NCBI GenBank assembly: GCA_030612585.1
Contig: JAUWNP010000121.1
Location: forward strand, 1-13,152
DNA: 13,152 nucleotides
Reading direction: 5' to 3'
From: Anaerolineae bacterium
Lineage (GTDB): Bacteria > Chloroflexota > Anaerolineae > B4-G1
The notes below the pieces were generated by a model. It was not told the origin of the DNA. It was given only the letters and a program-made list of their open reading frames with translations, and searched no databases. The position numbers and the translations under genes are program-made. Numbering within the stretch: the stretch's first letter is position 1; each line of letters begins with the position of its first letter. Shown piece by piece: positions 13,085-13,152 of the stretch.

Positions 13085-13152
13085 ATGCTGGTCGACCAGA
13101 CGGCGCATCGTACCAAGCGGGTCGCGATGCAGACGGTGAAGAAACTGGCGTG
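13085..13152 (+). CDS. Possible start of a gene running off the right edge
   Basis: An open + strand frame begins at ATG 13085 (MLVDQTAHRTKRVAM...) and continues to the window end. Nearly all third codon positions are G or C, as in the genes of this window, which is the main reason to list it. No good Shine-Dalgarno sequence is seen and the 22 visible residues match no family I recognise. The basic, Lys/Arg-rich sequence is unremarkable. The opposite strand is also open here, so this call is tentative. Confidence 0.3.
   Translation, partial: MLVDQTAHRTKRVAMQTVKKLA

Noticed and set aside
13022..13152. A - strand C-terminal coding fragment ending at 13022.
   Set aside because: The frame is open to the edge, but its third-position composition is mixed, whereas the opposite + frame is strongly GC at third positions. 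The fragment is too short to decide.

Overview
The window reads as a chromosomal piece of a GC-rich bacterium, most likely a member of the Chloroflexota (Anaerolineae-like). This is an inference from three things: amino-acid synthesis on the LysW carrier protein, clustering of that pathway with argG and argH, and heptanucleotide tandem repeats at gene junctions. No rRNA or tRNA marker is present, so the assignment stays tentative.

Layout. The left edge (1-703, + strand) holds the C-terminal part of a metallo-beta-lactamase-fold hydrolase that lacks its N-terminal metal-binding motif. A convergent signal peptidase I gene follows (714-1370, -). From 6923 down to 1606 on the - strand lies a compact operon in the order lysW, lysX, lysY, lysZ, lysJ, lysK, closed by a strong intrinsic terminator at 1516-1541. 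A Phd/YefM-PIN toxin-antitoxin pair (7019-7836, +) sits between this operon and argG-argH (10527-7853, -). Upstream of argG are a 257-nt leader and a good sigma70-type promoter. Further right come a small membrane protein broken by a frameshift (11300-10876, -), an Eis-like GNAT acetyltransferase (12685-11417, -), about 400 bp of repeat-rich non-coding DNA, and perhaps the start of another + strand gene at the right edge.

How the genes work together. LysX joins an amino acid (glutamate or 2-aminoadipate) to the C-terminal glutamate of LysW. LysZ, LysY and LysJ then phosphorylate, reduce and transaminate the carried side chain, and LysK releases ornithine or lysine. ArgG and ArgH perform the last two steps of arginine synthesis. 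The neighbourhood contains no homocitrate or homoaconitate genes, which favours an arginine (ornithine) role for the LysW system here, possibly alongside lysine. The ornithine carbamoyltransferase needed to connect the two halves is not in the window.

The most interesting element is the argG leader. It encodes a 26-codon peptide (10761-10681, -) with a good ribosome binding site and three consecutive CGA arginine codons. Downstream are three mutually exclusive pairings ending in an intrinsic terminator at 10645-10613. This is the layout of classical trp/his-type ribosome-mediated attenuation, here apparently sensing charged tRNA-Arg to control argGH. A second unusual feature is that six junctions beside - strand genes carry 7-bp-period tandem repeats. 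Their sequences differ, but every unit contains a stop codon in the mRNA sense, so each array forms an all-frame stop cassette; some arrays also supply the C-terminal codons or the Shine-Dalgarno sequence of a neighbouring gene.
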